A stretch of 64,000 bases of DNA from Desulfurococcales archaeon. GTDB taxonomy: Archaea > Thermoproteota > Thermoprotei_A > Sulfolobales > Acidilobaceae. Within the stretch, counting starts at the first letter, position 1. Each line of letters opens with the position of its first letter. This document shows positions 1 to 8,335 of the stretch, one piece after another. The stretch is taken from assembly GCA_015521115.1 (NCBI GenBank), contig WAOT01000014.1, positions 29,688-93,687 of the forward strand, given 5' to 3'. The notes beneath the pieces are model-generated. The model was not told the origin of the DNA. It searched no databases and saw only the letters and a list, made by a program, of their open reading frames with translations. Made by a program: the position numbers and the translations under genes.

Positions 1-210
1 CTAAGGAAGAGCGAGGATGGGCCATCACTAATAATAGAACCCGCACCCCAGTCTAGCGAGGTGGAACAAGCAGGGAGAACTGCAGAAACAAAACACCAGA
101 CCCGACATACGCCTGGGAGGAAGAAGCTGAGGCTCGGATCCGGGAAAATTAGAGAGGTAATCGCAGTAGCAGAAGACTATGCGGGCGGTTGCCCCACATG
201 TGATATTTAA
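1..210 (+). CDS. C-terminal fragment of an unrecognised protein
   Basis: The first reading frame is open from base 1 to a TAA at 208-210, giving 69 codons with no start inside the window. The residues are polar and charged (many Lys, Arg, Glu), and the protein would end in GGCPTCDI, a short CxxC tail. The stretch before it cannot be seen, so no family can be named. The next gene lies 67 bases downstream in the same direction. An open frame this long could arise by chance, so this is only a likely gene end. Confidence 0.4.
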   Translation, partial: LRKSEDGPSLIIEPAPQSSEVEQAGRTAETKHQTRHTPGRKKLRLGSGKIREVIAVAEDYAGGCPTCDI

Positions 211-277
211 GGTAATAATACCAGAGAGGATTAACTATTTCACTATCCCCCCACATTCTTTCCCCCGGTGGATCTAG

Positions 278-862
278 GTGCGGGTAAAGGGTAAGGTTAT
301 CGCCGCCGTCCTAGTAATAATATTAGTAGGGGTGGGCGCTTTGATCTTCGGGCTAAAGAGGAAAGGTGGAGGCGAGCTTGTAGATCCCTTCTACGAGTCC
401 ATGGTCAAGGGGGCACCAAAAACCCTACACGTTACAACTGATGCCATTGCAAACGGTAGATTCATAGTCGACTACACATGCGATGGCAGGGATAAGGCCC
501 CTACAGTAACAGTTAGCGGCATACCCTCGGACGCTAAGGCTCTAGCATTAGTAATGTACGATCCCGACGCTCCCATCGGGACATTCGTACACTGGCTACT
601 GGTGGTTAAAGGGCCCTTCAACAGCGACACCGTCCAGGTTACCTCGGACATGGGAGTTGAGGGCCGGAACGATTTCAGGAGTATCGGTTATGGTGGCCCC
701 TGTCCGCCGAGAGGACATGGCGATCACAGGTACTTCATACTCGTTATGGCGCTAGATAAGGAGCCCACGCTGCATCAGGGGTTCACTGTAAAAGACTTGA
801 AAAAGGAGGTCGAAGGCAACGTCATAGCCTGGGGCTACGTAATGGGCAAGTACTCTAGATAA
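278..862 (+). CDS. YbhB/YbcL (PEBP) family protein, membrane-anchored
   Basis: A 194-residue member of the phosphatidylethanolamine-binding protein family. Visible family signatures are DPDAP (about residues 94-98), the following HW, and GYGGPCPPRGHGDHRY (about 138-153), which form the conserved ligand pocket. The first 26 residues are a single hydrophobic helix after a short basic start, so the domain is probably held outside the membrane. The GTG start at 278 follows GGTGGATC. What the archaeal members bind or inhibit is not established. A weak TATA-like stretch lies near 230. Confidence 0.85.
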   Translation: MRVKGKVIAAVLVIILVGVGALIFGLKRKGGGELVDPFYESMVKGAPKTLHVTTDAIANGRFIVDYTCDGRDKAPTVTVSGIPSDAKALALVMYDPDAPIGTFVHWLLVVKGPFNSDTVQVTSDMGVEGRNDFRSIGYGGPCPPRGHGDHRYFILVMALDKEPTLHQGFTVKDLKKEVEGNVIAWGYVMGKYSR

Positions 863-938
863 CCGCTGGCAGAACACTTCCTTCCGGGCAATCTTATTAG
901 CATACAGTTCCCTGCCTAAATCAATTGGATGGTGGGAG

Positions 939-2108
939 ATGCTGCTCACTTACCCCTACAGGTTTGAAACGTATGGCGCCGTGAAGATCCATGACGTGGT
1001 CAACGTGCTAGAACTAGATTCCACTAACTTCAGAGGGTTCAAGGGCGTCTACAGTGTATCGTATGATACACTCGAAGACTATGCCCACAGAACCGCTATT
1101 GTTATCCCAGTTAAGAACGAGGATTTCCTCACACTTGAAGGGGTATTGACCGCTGTCCCACACGCCTCCCTCATAATACTCATTTCGGGCTCCTCTAGGA
1201 CGCCTGTAGACGTCTACAAGCATGAGGTAGACCTGGCAAGGAACATCCACGCTAACACCAGGAGAGGTATAGTGGTAGCACACCAGAGAGACCCCGTGTG
1301 GGCTGACGTGCTCAAGGGGACACCACTAGAAGATATGATCGGAGAAGATGGGCTCGTGAGGAAAGGCAAAGGAGAGGGCATGCTACTAGCAGTACTCATA
1401 GCGGCAGCATTAGGCTACGAGTATGTAGGCTTCATCGATAGCGACAACTATGTGCCCGGCAGCGCCCATGAATACTCTTGGATATACTATGCGGGCTTCA
1501 GCCTCGACAGGGGCCCATACACTATGGTTCGGATAAAATGGCCGTTCAAGGGCAAGCTCGCAGCAGGAGACATGTATCTTAGGAGGAGAGGACGTGTCTC
1601 AAGGATAACCAACACGGTGCTAAACTACGCGCTCTCAATCCTCAAGCACATCGAGACAGATATTGTCAGGACAGCTAATAGCGGGGAGCATGCTATGAGC
1701 GTAGAACTAGCTCTCAAGATGAAGTGGGCCGGGGGCTTCGCCATCGAGCCCTACCAGTTGGTATACCTCCTAGAGACATGCTATCTAGGCCTCGACGACG
1801 GGATGTGTGACTTCCTGCCCCAGGGCGTCTCGATCTACCAGGTTCAGAGTAGGAACCCGCATATACACGCTGAGAGGAGTGATGAGCATATAGTTGAGAT
1901 GATAGTGAAGAGCCTGGCAACAATATACTACTCCAGGCTAAACAATGACATGGTAACGAAGAGGATCAAACAGATCCTGCAGAGCTATGGCTGGGAGAAA
2001 CCCCTTCCAAAGCTCCGCGTGTATGACCCTAGAGGTATAGACCCGACTAAAGTTGTCGCACGGTTCCTAGCTGAGAGCCCAGAGGCCTACTTCCTAGAGG
2101 CGAAGTAG
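939..2108 (+). CDS. mpgS: Mannosyl-3-phosphoglycerate synthase
   Basis: A GT55-family glycosyltransferase that joins GDP-mannose and 3-phosphoglycerate to give mannosyl-3-phosphoglycerate, the first step to the compatible solute mannosylglycerate. The 389-residue length is usual. The family start (YPYRFETYGAVKIHDV), the GFIDSDNYVPG nucleotide-sugar/metal motif (about residue 165) and the conserved HIHAERSDEHI segment are visible. The ATG follows GGTGGGAG. The phosphatase for the next step begins 2 bases after the stop, so the two are one operon. Mannosylglycerate protects proteins against heat and salt in hyperthermophiles. Confidence 0.95.
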   Translation: MLLTYPYRFETYGAVKIHDVVNVLELDSTNFRGFKGVYSVSYDTLEDYAHRTAIVIPVKNEDFLTLEGVLTAVPHASLIILISGSSRTPVDVYKHEVDLARNIHANTRRGIVVAHQRDPVWADVLKGTPLEDMIGEDGLVRKGKGEGMLLAVLIAAALGYEYVGFIDSDNYVPGSAHEYSWIYYAGFSLDRGPYTMVRIKWPFKGKLAAGDMYLRRRGRVSRITNTVLNYALSILKHIETDIVRTANSGEHAMSVELALKMKWAGGFAIEPYQLVYLLETCYLGLDDGMCDFLPQGVSIYQVQSRNPHIHAERSDEHIVEMIVKSLATIYYSRLNNDMVTKRIKQILQSYGWEKPLPKLRVYDPRGIDPTKVVARFLAESPEAYFLEAK

Positions 2109-2110
2109 CA

Positions 2111-2947
2111 GTGAGCAGCTTCCTAGTGTACACTGATATAGACCACACAATGCTTGGCAGAGGCGGAAACGCTAGAGGTATATCTAAGACGGTTCGCACA
2201 TATGAGAGTCTAGGGGTTCCTGTTATACCTGTGACTGCCAAGTCTATAACTGAGATAGTTGCTGTCAGGGAAATGCTTGGGCTAGGATCCTCCGGGAGAC
2301 TGATAGCAATAGCAGAGAGTGGGGCAGCGGTCTACGCTACAGAAGCGATACTACCATATGCAGACGGTGTAAAGAAGGTGGGAGACCTGCTTCTAGAGTA
2401 CGTGAAACTATACCCTGAAGAGATAACGCTAGAAGAAATAGACAGGGCGGCACAGAGGGCCTTCAATGAGGCAGGCTGTAATCCGAAGCCAAGAGATGTA
2501 TCAGAAATGGATCCTCAAGAGCTCTCAGCCATAACTGGCCTCCCACTCAACCTGGCACGCCTAATACCTGTGAGAGACCACATGAAGATTTACTTCTCAA
2601 GGGATAGGGCATGCAAGGAGAGGGTTAAGGAGATCCTCGAGTCTAGAGGGCTCTACGTGGGTTTGGGTAGGAACTTCATACATGTGGGAGCGCACAGGGG
2701 TAAGTTGTATGCAGCCAATTGGCTGAAAACCTCGACACCCTACTTATCCCATAGAGGGGTCATAGCTTTCGGCGACTCAGAACCGGATAGAGGGCTTCTG
2801 GAGGAGGCCGATATCCCTGTAGTGGTGCCTCCCGAGGAGGGTTCTCCCCTAAGACTGGCCCGGGGCGATTACATGATAGCACCTGGGCCTCCGCCTGAGG
2901 GCTGGGTCTCGGCGTCAGAAATCATAATATTAAATTATATTATCTAG
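2111..2947 (+). CDS. mpgP: Mannosyl-3-phosphoglycerate phosphatase (HAD family)
   Basis: Dephosphorylates mannosyl-3-phosphoglycerate to mannosylglycerate. It is a HAD-superfamily (Cof/MpgP-type) enzyme of 278 residues. Motif I is YTDIDHTML near residue 7-15, with the two aspartates in place but His where many relatives have Gly. The late motif is AFGDSEPDRGLLEEAD (about residue 220). The GTG start lies 2 bases after the mpgS stop, so translation is probably coupled. Position beside mpgS fixes the role more firmly than sequence alone. Confidence 0.93.
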   Translation: MSSFLVYTDIDHTMLGRGGNARGISKTVRTYESLGVPVIPVTAKSITEIVAVREMLGLGSSGRLIAIAESGAAVYATEAILPYADGVKKVGDLLLEYVKLYPEEITLEEIDRAAQRAFNEAGCNPKPRDVSEMDPQELSAITGLPLNLARLIPVRDHMKIYFSRDRACKERVKEILESRGLYVGLGRNFIHVGAHRGKLYAANWLKTSTPYLSHRGVIAFGDSEPDRGLLEEADIPVVVPPEEGSPLRLARGDYMIAPGPPPEGWVSASEIIILNYII

Positions 2948-3026
2948 AACCTGGGGGCCTCATCGTTTAGCCTGCTCCCCATCCCTTTAACTGTCGGTGC
3001 CGGCGATCGTGTTCATCGGCCCCATA

Positions 3027-3455
3027 TTATTCAAGTGATAGGAGTACGACGGCTATTATTGCTAGTATAACGCCGACCTCCTGTCTAATGCTAAGAGTCT
3101 CCCCGAGGATGAGCCTTGAGAGAACGACTGTCACAGCAGGGTATAAACTTGTGAGGGGTACAACTATTGATGCTTTACCGCCCCATTCCATGCTGAGGAC
3201 GAGCAGTATGTATCCTAGCGTTCCTGCAAGACCCGTGATGAATGATAGAGCAAACCACCTCCAACCTGCTTCTTGAGCCCATGACAACCCCTTAGCAACC
3301 GCAACAATAGCGACCACAACCACGATAGCAGTATTAGTAGCAACATAGACCTGATACCAGGTACCTCCCTGGGAGACCCTCTTAAGAAGTACCCCCCACA
3401 GTCCCCACAGTAGGAGTGTGGCTAGTGCTGCTATAACCCACTTCATACCCGCCAC
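3027..3455 (-). CDS. Half-size EamA/DMT-type membrane transporter
   Basis: A 142-residue integral membrane protein with about five hydrophobic helices, matching one EamA repeat of the drug/metabolite transporter superfamily. The typical pattern is present: WGLWGVLLKR in the first helix, a central GxxGTLGYILLVLSMEWG segment, and a final LILGETLSIRQEVGVILAI. Full-size members have ten helices from two such repeats, so this half-size form probably works as a dimer. The substrate is unknown. It is convergent with mpgP and divergent from the RNase P RNA gene. Confidence 0.8.
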   Translation of the reverse strand: MAGMKWVIAALATLLLWGLWGVLLKRVSQGGTWYQVYVATNTAIVVVVAIVAVAKGLSWAQEAGWRWFALSFITGLAGTLGYILLVLSMEWGGKASIVVPLTSLYPAVTVVLSRLILGETLSIRQEVGVILAIIAVVLLSLE

Positions 3456-3518
3456 CTCCCCGGCGACCGCTCAAGAATCCAACATTATTTACCGCTAGAA
3501 CGCTGAACCCCCTAATAT

Positions 3519-3848
3519 GGGGCCTGCCCCGGCTGGCGGCTACGGCCCGCGAGGGCCGAGGAAACTCCACCCTCCCCGCGGCGCCCGGGCCCCGCAAGGG
3601 GCGCGGGTGAGACCCGCGGCAACGGCACAGAAACGACACGGCCCCCGCGAGGATGGCAATGACCCCGCGAGGCCCTTCGGGCAACCGGGGGGCAGTAACC
3701 GGGGGAGGACTCCGGGGGATGCGGTGAAACGGCCGCCCCCGGGGGAGCAAGGGCTGGAGGGGATGAGGGCCGCGCGAGCCCTCCGGCATGGTCCGCTGAG
3801 TCGGATGCCGCCGTAGTACAGAAGGTGGGTTATAGCCGGGGCAGGCCC
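3519..3848 (+). ncRNA. rnpB: RNase P RNA, archaeal type A
   Basis: The catalytic RNA of RNase P, which trims the 5' leaders of pre-tRNAs. The roughly 330-base GC-rich stretch begins GGGGCCTGCCCCGGCTGGC and ends in a matching GCCGGGGCAGGCCC, closing helix P1. Conserved blocks in order are GAGGAAACTCC (P4 region), ACAGAAACGACACGGCC, GCAAGGGCTGGAGG, and GCCGTAGTACAGAAGGTGGG before the final helix. A TATA-like ATTATTTA at about 3483 sits some 30 bases ahead of the 5' end. Open frames read across it on both strands are artefacts of high GC. Ends are set by the P1 pairing and may be off by a few bases. Confidence 0.93.
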
Positions 3849-3892
3849 TATATTTAGCACAGGATTTAACAGTTGACCGCTTTATCCTAGTA

Positions 3893-5026
3893 GTGGCTAT
3901 GGAGAGATGGGAGATGCCTGCCATCACCGATGCTTACGGCCGTCCTCTCAATAATCTAAGGATAGCTGTGACAGACGAGTGCAATTACCGCTGTATATTC
4001 TGCCATATGGAAGGTGAGAGTAGTGAGGGCCCTGCCAGGCCTGGTGCCGGTAGAGCTATTCTTACCCCGGAGGACTACTGGCTAGTAGCGCGGGCTGCAT
4101 CGCTGGTGGGCGTCTCAAAGTTCAAGGTTACCGGGGGCGAACCCCTGCTACGCCATGATATAGTGGGAATTGTCGAAAACATACACCAGGCATCCCCTCA
4201 GGCTGAGATATCTATGACGACGAACGGGTACTTCCTAGCTAAGCTTGTGGGAAAGCTCGTTAATGTCGGGCTTAAGAGGGTTAATGTATCCATACACAGC
4301 CTCAGACCCGAAGTCTACAAGTTCATAACCGGGATTCCAGGCCTCGACAGGGCACTCAAAGGCCTCAAAGTGGCAGTAGACGCTGGGCTTGGAGTTAAAG
4401 TGAATATGGTTGTAATGAGGGGGTTAAACGAAGACGAGATACTCACCATGGCAGAGTTCGCTGCAAAGCATGGAGCTACACTACAGTTAATCGAGCTACA
4501 CCCTGTGGGTCTTGGGGCAAAGTTCTTCCGAAAATACCACTATCCTCTCGAGAAAGTCGAGAAAACATTAGAGGAGCTCGCCTCGCGGGTGGAGAGGAGG
4601 AGCCTCCACAACAGGCCCATCTACATACTCCCAGGCGGTGTACGAGTCGAGATCGTCAAGCCAGTATCAAACCCGTTGTTCTGCGCTGGGTGTACAAGGG
4701 TAAGACTCGGCCCCTATGGGGATCTCCTGCCATGCCTTAACTGGAGAGGGCCACGCCCTATAATAACACCGATATTGAGGAACTCTTCATTGACTGCTGA
4801 GGAGAAAGTTGTGGAGATCGCTGAGGCACTAGTAGATCTCGTCGCTTCAAGGAAGCCGTTCTATATGTGCACGTTGAAGAACTGCCCGACCAATGGTAGA
4901 GTACGGCTGGGGAGGATATCGCATGCTAAGAGGGCCTACTATGAGAGGTTGAAGATGGAGTTAAGACGCCAGCTAGTATCAACAAGAGCCCGAGAGAGTA
5001 TAGCCCGAGGGCGGGCCGGTAAATAA
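3893..5026 (+). CDS. moaA: GTP 3',8-cyclase MoaA (molybdopterin synthesis)
   Basis: A radical SAM enzyme for the first step of molybdenum/tungsten cofactor synthesis, converting GTP to 3',8-cyclo-7,8-dihydro-GTP. The SAM cluster motif CNYRCIFC is at about residues 26-33. A second cluster is indicated by FCAGCTRVR and a later PCLNW cysteine, as in MoaA, and TGGEPLL is the SAM-binding GGE motif. The 377-residue length is slightly above usual, with a basic tail. The start is GTG 3893 or ATG 3899. The last 101 bases overlap the end of the gene on the opposite strand. Confidence 0.9.
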   Translation: MAMERWEMPAITDAYGRPLNNLRIAVTDECNYRCIFCHMEGESSEGPARPGAGRAILTPEDYWLVARAASLVGVSKFKVTGGEPLLRHDIVGIVENIHQASPQAEISMTTNGYFLAKLVGKLVNVGLKRVNVSIHSLRPEVYKFITGIPGLDRALKGLKVAVDAGLGVKVNMVVMRGLNEDEILTMAEFAAKHGATLQLIELHPVGLGAKFFRKYHYPLEKVEKTLEELASRVERRSLHNRPIYILPGGVRVEIVKPVSNPLFCAGCTRVRLGPYGDLLPCLNWRGPRPIITPILRNSSLTAEEKVVEIAEALVDLVASRKPFYMCTLKNCPTNGRVRLGRISHAKRAYYERLKMELRRQLVSTRARESIARGRAGK

Positions 5027-5672
5027 CAGGTTCACCTCCCAGGAAGACAGCTCCTAAACTCCCCACGAGTGCCCCCATAAAAACTAGGCCGGAGTCAAGC
5101 TTGAAGGGGCAGCCCCTCCACTCTAGAGCCCCTGACCCGGCAAGTACTGTAATGTAGGCTAGGAGGGAGAGGGCAACCATAGGTTGTACTCCAAGCGGTA
5201 GGAATATGAAAATGGAGAGGGATCCTAGGAGGGCATAAGGGCTCTCTGCCAGGGCAGCTGCTAAAACCGAACCGAGTAGCACATAGCCTGCCGATAGGAT
5301 AACGTCCGCTTCCGCCGTATAGGAGAAGGCAACTATCAGAGGCGCATACATGGCCCCAAAGGCCGCTAGACCTGCTCCCCAGCCGCCCGTTAAGGCCGCT
5401 ACAGCTGTTGCTATATATCCTAGACCGATGGAGGAGGAGATCATTAGCACCCCATACCGTCCTCCACCTGTAAGAGAGTAGGCTATCGAGAGAGCCCAAG
5501 AGGCTGTCCCGAGGACGAGGATTGTCCACCTGTGAGACGAGCTCTTTACTTGGTGTAATGCTACAGATAGGGTCACAATGGACACTGCAGCAGGAATATA
5601 CGGGTAGAGGGATTCTGAAGCAACGGCGAGTAGAACGAGTAAGCCGCTTCCCGCCGATAAGAGGCAGGGCAT
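4926..5672 (-). CDS. Multi-spanning membrane protein downstream of ctaB
   Basis: A protein of about 248 residues with some eight hydrophobic segments and almost no soluble loops. I do not recognise its family. It follows the heme O synthase gene on the same strand with about 30 bases between them, so a link to cytochrome oxidase biogenesis is possible but unproven. The start is taken as ATG 5672 because GGAG lies 7-8 bases before it. A TTG at 5714 would extend the protein by 14 polar residues and overlap ctaB. Its 3' end overlaps the moaA tail by 101 bases, convergently. Confidence 0.65.
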   Translation of the reverse strand: MPCLLSAGSGLLVLLAVASESLYPYIPAAVSIVTLSVALHQVKSSSHRWTILVLGTASWALSIAYSLTGGGRYGVLMISSSIGLGYIATAVAALTGGWGAGLAAFGAMYAPLIVAFSYTAEADVILSAGYVLLGSVLAAALAESPYALLGSLSIFIFLPLGVQPMVALSLLAYITVLAGSGALEWRGCPFKLDSGLVFMGALVGSLGAVFLGGEPVIYRPALGLYSLGLLLILAGVLTPSSTSHSRPS

Positions 5673-5703
5673 ATCAATTCTCCTACAACCCGATGCCAAC
5701 CTC

Positions 5704-6588
5704 TTACACCCCAACCAACCCTAGGATAACCCTCTCCAATGGTAGGAGCACGAAGATTATGCCTAGAGTGGGGCTTGCCAGCTTGACGATCCGCCTAGCC
5801 CCCTCCCTGCTAGGGCTCGATAGGAATCTGAGAACGGCCCTAATAGCGCGGAGGCCAACAATAGTCGAGACCACCCCCGTCGTGAGCCCGTATCCTGCTA
5901 AGGCGGCAAAAGCCCATACAAGCGATAAGAGAGATAATAGTGAGGCGAGGCTTATGAGGCCGTAAGCCCTGTCGCCTAGGCAAGCATATATTGTGGGGAC
6001 TCCTGCGTCCATGAAGTCCTTACTATAGGCGTAGTGTATGAATGAGACGTGGAGTGGCTGCCACACGTATACCATGCCGGCCATTAAGATCCCGAGCATG
6101 TCAATACTACCGGTTGCAGCGGCCCACCCGCCCAGAGCGGGCATGCTCCCCGCAACACTACCCGCAAGCAACGCCCAGGCAGTGTGCCTCTTGAAGAGCT
6201 CCGTGTAAGCGATAATGTCAAAGTAGAGCCCCACGAGCGTGGTTAGTAGAACCCAAGTATTTATCAGGGAAGCCGCAACTGTGCCAATTACTATTAGAAA
6301 TACTATACCCGTTAAGGCTTCGAAGGGAGTGAGGCCCCCACTAGGGAGTGGTCTAGACCTAGTCCTACTCATAACCCTATCTATATCCCTCTCCAAATAC
6401 ATGTTCAGGGCTGTAACCCCTCCAGCGCTCCCAAGCCCTGTTATGAAGAGGAGTGCCAGGAGCTCCACGTTGAGGCTGCCACCTGCTGCAAAGTACGCCC
6501 CGAACATAGTGACCATTAGTAGGGCTAGCTGTACAGGCTTTGTCATGGCTAACAGCATTATCACTTTGTCCAACACTCTTGCCATCAT
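5704..6588 (-). CDS. ctaB: Protoheme IX farnesyltransferase (heme O synthase)
   Basis: A UbiA-superfamily membrane prenyltransferase that adds a farnesyl-type chain to heme B to make heme O, needed for heme-copper terminal oxidases. The diagnostic prenyl-diphosphate site NMYLERDIDRVMSRTRSRPL is visible at about residues 63-82, followed by further helices and a second loop with YTELFKRHTAWALLAGSVAG. Total length is about 294 residues with roughly nine membrane segments. ATG 6588 is preferred because GGTG lies a few bases upstream, though GTG 6594 and TTG 6600 are possible. Its presence argues for aerobic or microaerobic respiration. Confidence 0.92.
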   Translation of the reverse strand: MMARVLDKVIMLLAMTKPVQLALLMVTMFGAYFAAGGSLNVELLALLFITGLGSAGGVTALNMYLERDIDRVMSRTRSRPLPSGGLTPFEALTGIVFLIVIGTVAASLINTWVLLTTLVGLYFDIIAYTELFKRHTAWALLAGSVAGSMPALGGWAAATGSIDMLGILMAGMVYVWQPLHVSFIHYAYSKDFMDAGVPTIYACLGDRAYGLISLASLLSLLSLVWAFAALAGYGLTTGVVSTIVGLRAIRAVLRFLSSPSREGARRIVKLASPTLGIIFVLLPLERVILGLVGV

Positions 6589-6661
6589 CTGCACACCCAA
6601 CTAGGGGCCTCAGTGTACGTTTTTAGCTGAGGCCAAAAAGCTATGTGTATGGGGCCTGCTG

Positions 6662-7420
6662 ATGGTAGTATGGGACGAGAATCCCCCTTCAATGCCCATG
6701 CCTCTAGTGACGTACTCGCTTATCATCTTAAACGTGGCTGTATTTCTAATAACTGCCACTACAACCATTCAGGGAGGATTAACACCTTGGCCGTCATCCA
6801 ATGATATCCTGTCAAGATATGGAATGACTCCGGCATACGTGCTGGAGGGTAGGAGACTTTACACTATATTCACGAGCATGTTCCTGCATGCGGGGCTAAC
6901 CCACCTATTAGGCAACATGCTGTACCTCTTCGTCTTCGGGGATAACGTTGAAGCTGTAATGGGCAGGAAGAACTTCATAGTCCTCTACTTCTCCTCCGGA
7001 ATAGGCGCAACACTCTTCCATTTGACCAGTATGAGCCTCATACCACCCGAAAAGGCCTACGAGATGTACCTTACTACAGGCGTGACACCGTGGCAGATCC
7101 CCGCAGTTGGGGCGTCAGGAGCTATCTCGGGAGTGCTAGGAGCGTACCTCCTTCTCTTCCCTCATAGCGAGCTGAACTTCATAACATTCGTTGGCCCCCT
7201 CCCAGTAGTTCTCCGCCTGCCGGCGGCAGTCTACATAACAATATGGTTCCTCTTCCAACTGATATACGGTATAGCCACGCTAGGAGCCGGTATTGTGGCC
7301 GGGATCGCCTTCTGGGCTCATATTGGTGGGTTCATAACAGGTCTCGCTCTTGCCCCGATCCTCGTCGATAGAGATAGGCTTAGGTATATGATTTTTAGGA
7401 GTTCCGCTATCTCCACATAA
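6662..7420 (+). CDS. Rhomboid-family intramembrane serine protease
   Basis: A 252-residue polytopic membrane protease that cuts within or next to transmembrane segments. The catalytic serine is in VGASGAISGVLG (about residue 160), and the partner histidine is in FWAHIGGFITG (about 224). The HLLGNMLYLFVFGDNVE segment with the oxyanion-side Asn is also present. The long loop between the second and third helices (about residues 120-150) is normal for archaeal rhomboids. It is monocistronic, with AT-rich sequence after the stop. The substrate is unknown. Confidence 0.9.
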   Translation: MVVWDENPPSMPMPLVTYSLIILNVAVFLITATTTIQGGLTPWPSSNDILSRYGMTPAYVLEGRRLYTIFTSMFLHAGLTHLLGNMLYLFVFGDNVEAVMGRKNFIVLYFSSGIGATLFHLTSMSLIPPEKAYEMYLTTGVTPWQIPAVGASGAISGVLGAYLLLFPHSELNFITFVGPLPVVLRLPAAVYITIWFLFQLIYGIATLGAGIVAGIAFWAHIGGFITGLALAPILVDRDRLRYMIFRSSAIST

Positions 7421-7516
7421 TTAAATATATTATCATTAATTTATAAATATATAGTTAAATTAGACGGATTACCATTTAACTCTCCCCCATGAACCCCCAT
7501 ATGGGGGGTACCCTGG
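7421..7516 (+). promoter_or_regulatory. AT-rich promoter and palindrome ahead of the CitG-like gene
   Basis: The intergenic region starts with a strongly AT-rich run containing TATA-like TTATAAATATATAG near 7440-7454. It ends with a perfect 14-base palindrome, CCCCCATATGGGGG (7494-7507), nine bases before the TTG start at 7517. As DNA this is operator-like. As RNA it would fold into a five-pair hairpin with an AUAU loop over the translation start. Confidence 0.5.
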
Positions 7517-8335
7517 TTGACTCCGGTGGGAGAGGCATACCTTCTAACCCTGTCAGCACCGATAAAGCCGGGAGCCGCACACCGGTTGGTCGCAACACCG
7601 GAGTTTGAGATTAGGCTAGTCGAGTACCTGGCTGTAGAGGGATACTTGCATAGAGCATATGAGAACGGCTCAAAGCTTGCCAGAGGGACAATCGACGGTT
7701 CAAAGCTCGGCTTAGGTAAGCTTATAGGTGAAGCTCTAAGGAGCGCCTTCGAAAAGACCGAAGTCAGGCCCATAACCGGGCTCATCGCTGGTCTTATACC
7801 GGTCTCGGCCGCCTTCGGCTACTACGTGCAGCATGAGAGCATAACGCCCGAGGAGGCGTTGAGGAGGATAATGATCTCCGGGCTATACAACTCCCCGCCC
7901 CAGGAGACGCTAGCGCTCGTTGAGGGGCTAGAGGCAGTAAGTGACTCCCCCCTCCTGCTACACCTAGAGGATAAGGGGTTTACAAAGAACCGAATACTCC
8001 TAAACAAGATAGGCCTAGGAGAGCTGTATGAAGTATTAGTTGAGAAGGACACAGGATTCCTCTTGAACTATAAGGGCCTCTCACTCATCCGCGAGCTGGA
8101 AGCAACAATAAGAAAAGGCCAGAACACGTTGCACGGCATAGTGCTGGCTTACGTTCACTTGCTTAAGAAGATAGCGAATGTTAGAGTAGATGCGGCCAAA
8201 TTAACAGTTAAAGAACTCGCACGTCTAGACAATACCCTTAGGGGGAAGTCCGACTATAACAGGCTCCTAGGTGGGGTGGCTATTGCACTGGCGCTTATAC
8301 TCTTTTCCGAGCCGCTCCACCTACCTCAACCTTAA
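7517..8335 (+). CDS. CitG-like (triphosphoribosyl-dephospho-CoA synthase family) protein
   Basis: A 272-residue protein matching the CitG/MdcB family, whose bacterial members make the 2'-(5''-triphosphoribosyl)-3'-dephospho-CoA precursor of citrate lyase and malonate decarboxylase prosthetic groups. The family start (SAPIKPGAAHRL) and the GLIAGLIPVSAAFGY and GIVLAYVHLLKK helices are visible. No citrate lyase or malonate decarboxylase genes are nearby, so the archaeal role is open. The start is TTG 7517. The last 41 bases overlap the convergent amidohydrolase gene. Confidence 0.65.
   Translation: MTPVGEAYLLTLSAPIKPGAAHRLVATPEFEIRLVEYLAVEGYLHRAYENGSKLARGTIDGSKLGLGKLIGEALRSAFEKTEVRPITGLIAGLIPVSAAFGYYVQHESITPEEALRRIMISGLYNSPPQETLALVEGLEAVSDSPLLLHLEDKGFTKNRILLNKIGLGELYEVLVEKDTGFLLNYKGLSLIRELEATIRKGQNTLHGIVLAYVHLLKKIANVRVDAAKLTVKELARLDNTLRGKSDYNRLLGGVAIALALILFSEPLHLPQP

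Noticed and set aside
3517..3860. Open reading frames on both strands across 3517-3860
   Set aside because: They are compositional artefacts over the RNase P RNA gene; Pro/Arg/Gly-rich translations with no family likeness.
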